From: Bordetella parapertussis | GTDB taxonomy: Bacteria > Pseudomonadota > Gammaproteobacteria > Burkholderiales > Burkholderiaceae_B | NCBI GenBank assembly: GCA_945865935.1 | Contig: CAMBFI010000012.1 | Span: 1-64,000 of the forward strand | DNA length: 64,000 nucleotides | Direction: 5' to 3' | Shown here: positions 63,071 to 64,000 of the stretch, piece by piece | How the letters are laid out: each line of letters opens with the position of its first letter | Position numbering within the stretch: position 1 is the first letter of the stretch | The notes under the pieces: generated by a model | Told to the model about the DNA's origin: nothing | The model's input: the letters and a program-made list of their open reading frames with translations, nothing else | Database searches by the model: none | Translations under genes and position numbers: made by a program

Positions 63071-64000
63071 TCAATACATTGGGCTGCGAATTTTGAAATA
63101 CACCACGGCAATTCGTGTTACCAAGCCACCTAAAATGACGCCTACGACAGCTGCCGTCAAATGAATCAGCTCATACTTAGGCAGAAGCGAGTACCAGTTT
63201 AGAAAAAGTGACAGTACCAATCCCCAAATCAAGGCAACCTCCGCGTAGAAGGATCCTTTGAGTCCTGGGTTATCCGCGTCGGCGCGAATAACATCTCGCA
63301 AGATTCCGCCTCCAGCGCCTGTTAACGCGGCCAACAATGGCCCCCACATCCATAAGGGCTGAATCTTGGCTTCGACCGCTACGATCACACCAACCACAGC
63401 GAACGTGGATAAGCCTAGCGCGTCAAAAAACTCAATTGCGGCGTGGTTAGATATACGGCCAATAAACATATGCTCGTGACTAGATGCAATTTTTTTCTTA
63501 CGACGATACCAGTCCTCTAATTTAAAAATAAAATAGAAAAACATGACGGTCGCAAAAATCGCAGCCAGATAAACCGGTGACGCAAGAACGGATAGCTTCT
63601 CACGGTTGATCAGGATATCGCGCACGACCCCGCCACCAATCGAAGGGAGTGCCGCCAGCACTAGCGCACCGAACAAGCTGTACTTCCCTTGGCGGGCAAG
63701 CAATAATCCAGATATGGCAAAGGCGATTGTGCCAATCAGATCGATGATAAAAAACCACGTTTGACCTGTAGTTTGTCCGAGCAACACCGGTAGCAGATAG
63801 TCGCGCATCACTTTGTTGTATTCGCCGCTATTCTGCGTCTGCAGTAGCGTTTGATTAAAACGCTCAACGAGCTGGGGACTCGTCGTTTGCTTGCTAAACA
63901 TGACGTGTATGGAGTCCTCAAATACGGGATTCGGCATTTCTACAACTTTCTTTTGCCACCCATGCCGCCACCCTAGGGTGGCACCCACGAGATGATCAAT
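63071..64000 (-). CDS. Fusion of solute-binding-domain tail and TRIC-type (YicG/UPF0126) channel, partial
   Basis: The gene runs off the right edge; about 309 residues are visible. The first 70 resemble the C-terminal part of an SBP_bac_3 binding domain (VMFSKQTTSPQLVERFNQTL and YNKVMRDYLLP). Then comes a six-helix TRIC domain of two repeats with FAISGLLLARQGKYSLFGAL, PSIGGGVVRDILIN and TGAGGGILRDVIRAD, both GGGxxRD motifs being intact. TRIC proteins form trimeric cation channels. The frame stays open upstream of the GTG at 63988, so the true start lies outside the window. Confidence 0.8.
   Translation of the reverse strand: MDHLVGATLGWRHGWQKKVVEMPNPVFEDSIHVMFSKQTTSPQLVERFNQTLLQTQNSGEYNKVMRDYLLPVLLGQTTGQTWFFIIDLIGTIAFAISGLLLARQGKYSLFGALVLAALPSIGGGVVRDILINREKLSVLASPVYLAAIFATVMFFYFIFKLEDWYRRKKKIASSHEHMFIGRISNHAAIEFFDALGLSTFAVVGVIVAVEAKIQPLWMWGPLLAALTGAGGGILRDVIRADADNPGLKGSFYAEVALIWGLVLSLFLNWYSLLPKYELIHLTAAVVGVILGGLVTRIAVVYFKIRSPMY

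Overview
The window looks like chromosomal DNA of a Burkholderiales betaproteobacterium, most likely Alcaligenaceae-like. The main reason is seven tripartite-tricarboxylate (Bug/TctC-type) periplasmic binding proteins with no transporter membrane genes beside them, a hallmark of that group. Two MmgE/PrpD proteins, a TAXI protein, a TauD dioxygenase and an FAH-family enzyme fit the same lifestyle of taking up and degrading organic acids. Genus and species cannot be told from the sequence. No rRNA, tRNA, CRISPR array or intact mobile element was seen.

Region 1 (1-17,700) is an ABC-transporter-dependent capsule locus. It holds the export set (KpsE-, KpsM- and KpsT-like on the minus strand, and a Wza/BexD-like outer-membrane lipoprotein on the plus strand). 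It also holds a set of sugar-building and decorating genes: a large multidomain glycosyltransferase cut by the left edge, an FkbM-type methyltransferase fused to a GT8 glycosyltransferase, a second methyltransferase, a GT14-type enzyme, a GT11 fucosyltransferase, four different sulfotransferases and two unassigned proteins. Many of these genes are visibly AT-richer than the rest of the window, gene orientations are mixed, and remnants of IS3-type elements lie between them, so this part was probably assembled by transfer. The expected product is a fucosylated, sulfated capsule.

Region 2 (17,867-30,794) is the most unusual part. A 2,635-residue fully reducing polyketide synthase (KS-AT-DH-degenerate MT-ER-KR-ACP, no thioesterase) overlaps by 4 bp a PLP-dependent alpha-oxoamine synthase. 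Facing them are three tightly packed minus-strand genes: an LtaS/MdoB-type membrane phosphotransferase-like protein, a short-chain dehydrogenase and a KpsS-like capsule transferase. The gene set matches the rhizobial rkpA/G/H/J K-antigen genes. The chemistry it implies is fumonisin-like: a polyketide chain is released by condensation with an amino acid and then ketoreduced, giving a sphingoid-like lipid. I infer that this lipid is the anchor or primer for the capsule of region 1.

Region 3 (31,000-64,000) is ordinary accessory metabolism. It contains a split chromate transporter, a lytic transglycosylase coupled to a PrpD gene, an aquaporin, fumarase C, a TAXI protein and the seven Bug proteins. 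Several small catabolic groups surround these: GlcG-like/Bug/cupin/ThDP enzyme; flavoprotein/SDR/flavin reductase; CMD/Bug/Bug/TauD with a convergent FAH gene and Bug; and AlkB/amine-oxidase-like. The region also shows decay and duplication: two LysR remnants, an epimerase remnant, and a duplicated DUF1640 coiled-coil gene whose copies differ by six heptads. The right edge cuts a gene fusing a solute-binding domain to a TRIC-type channel.
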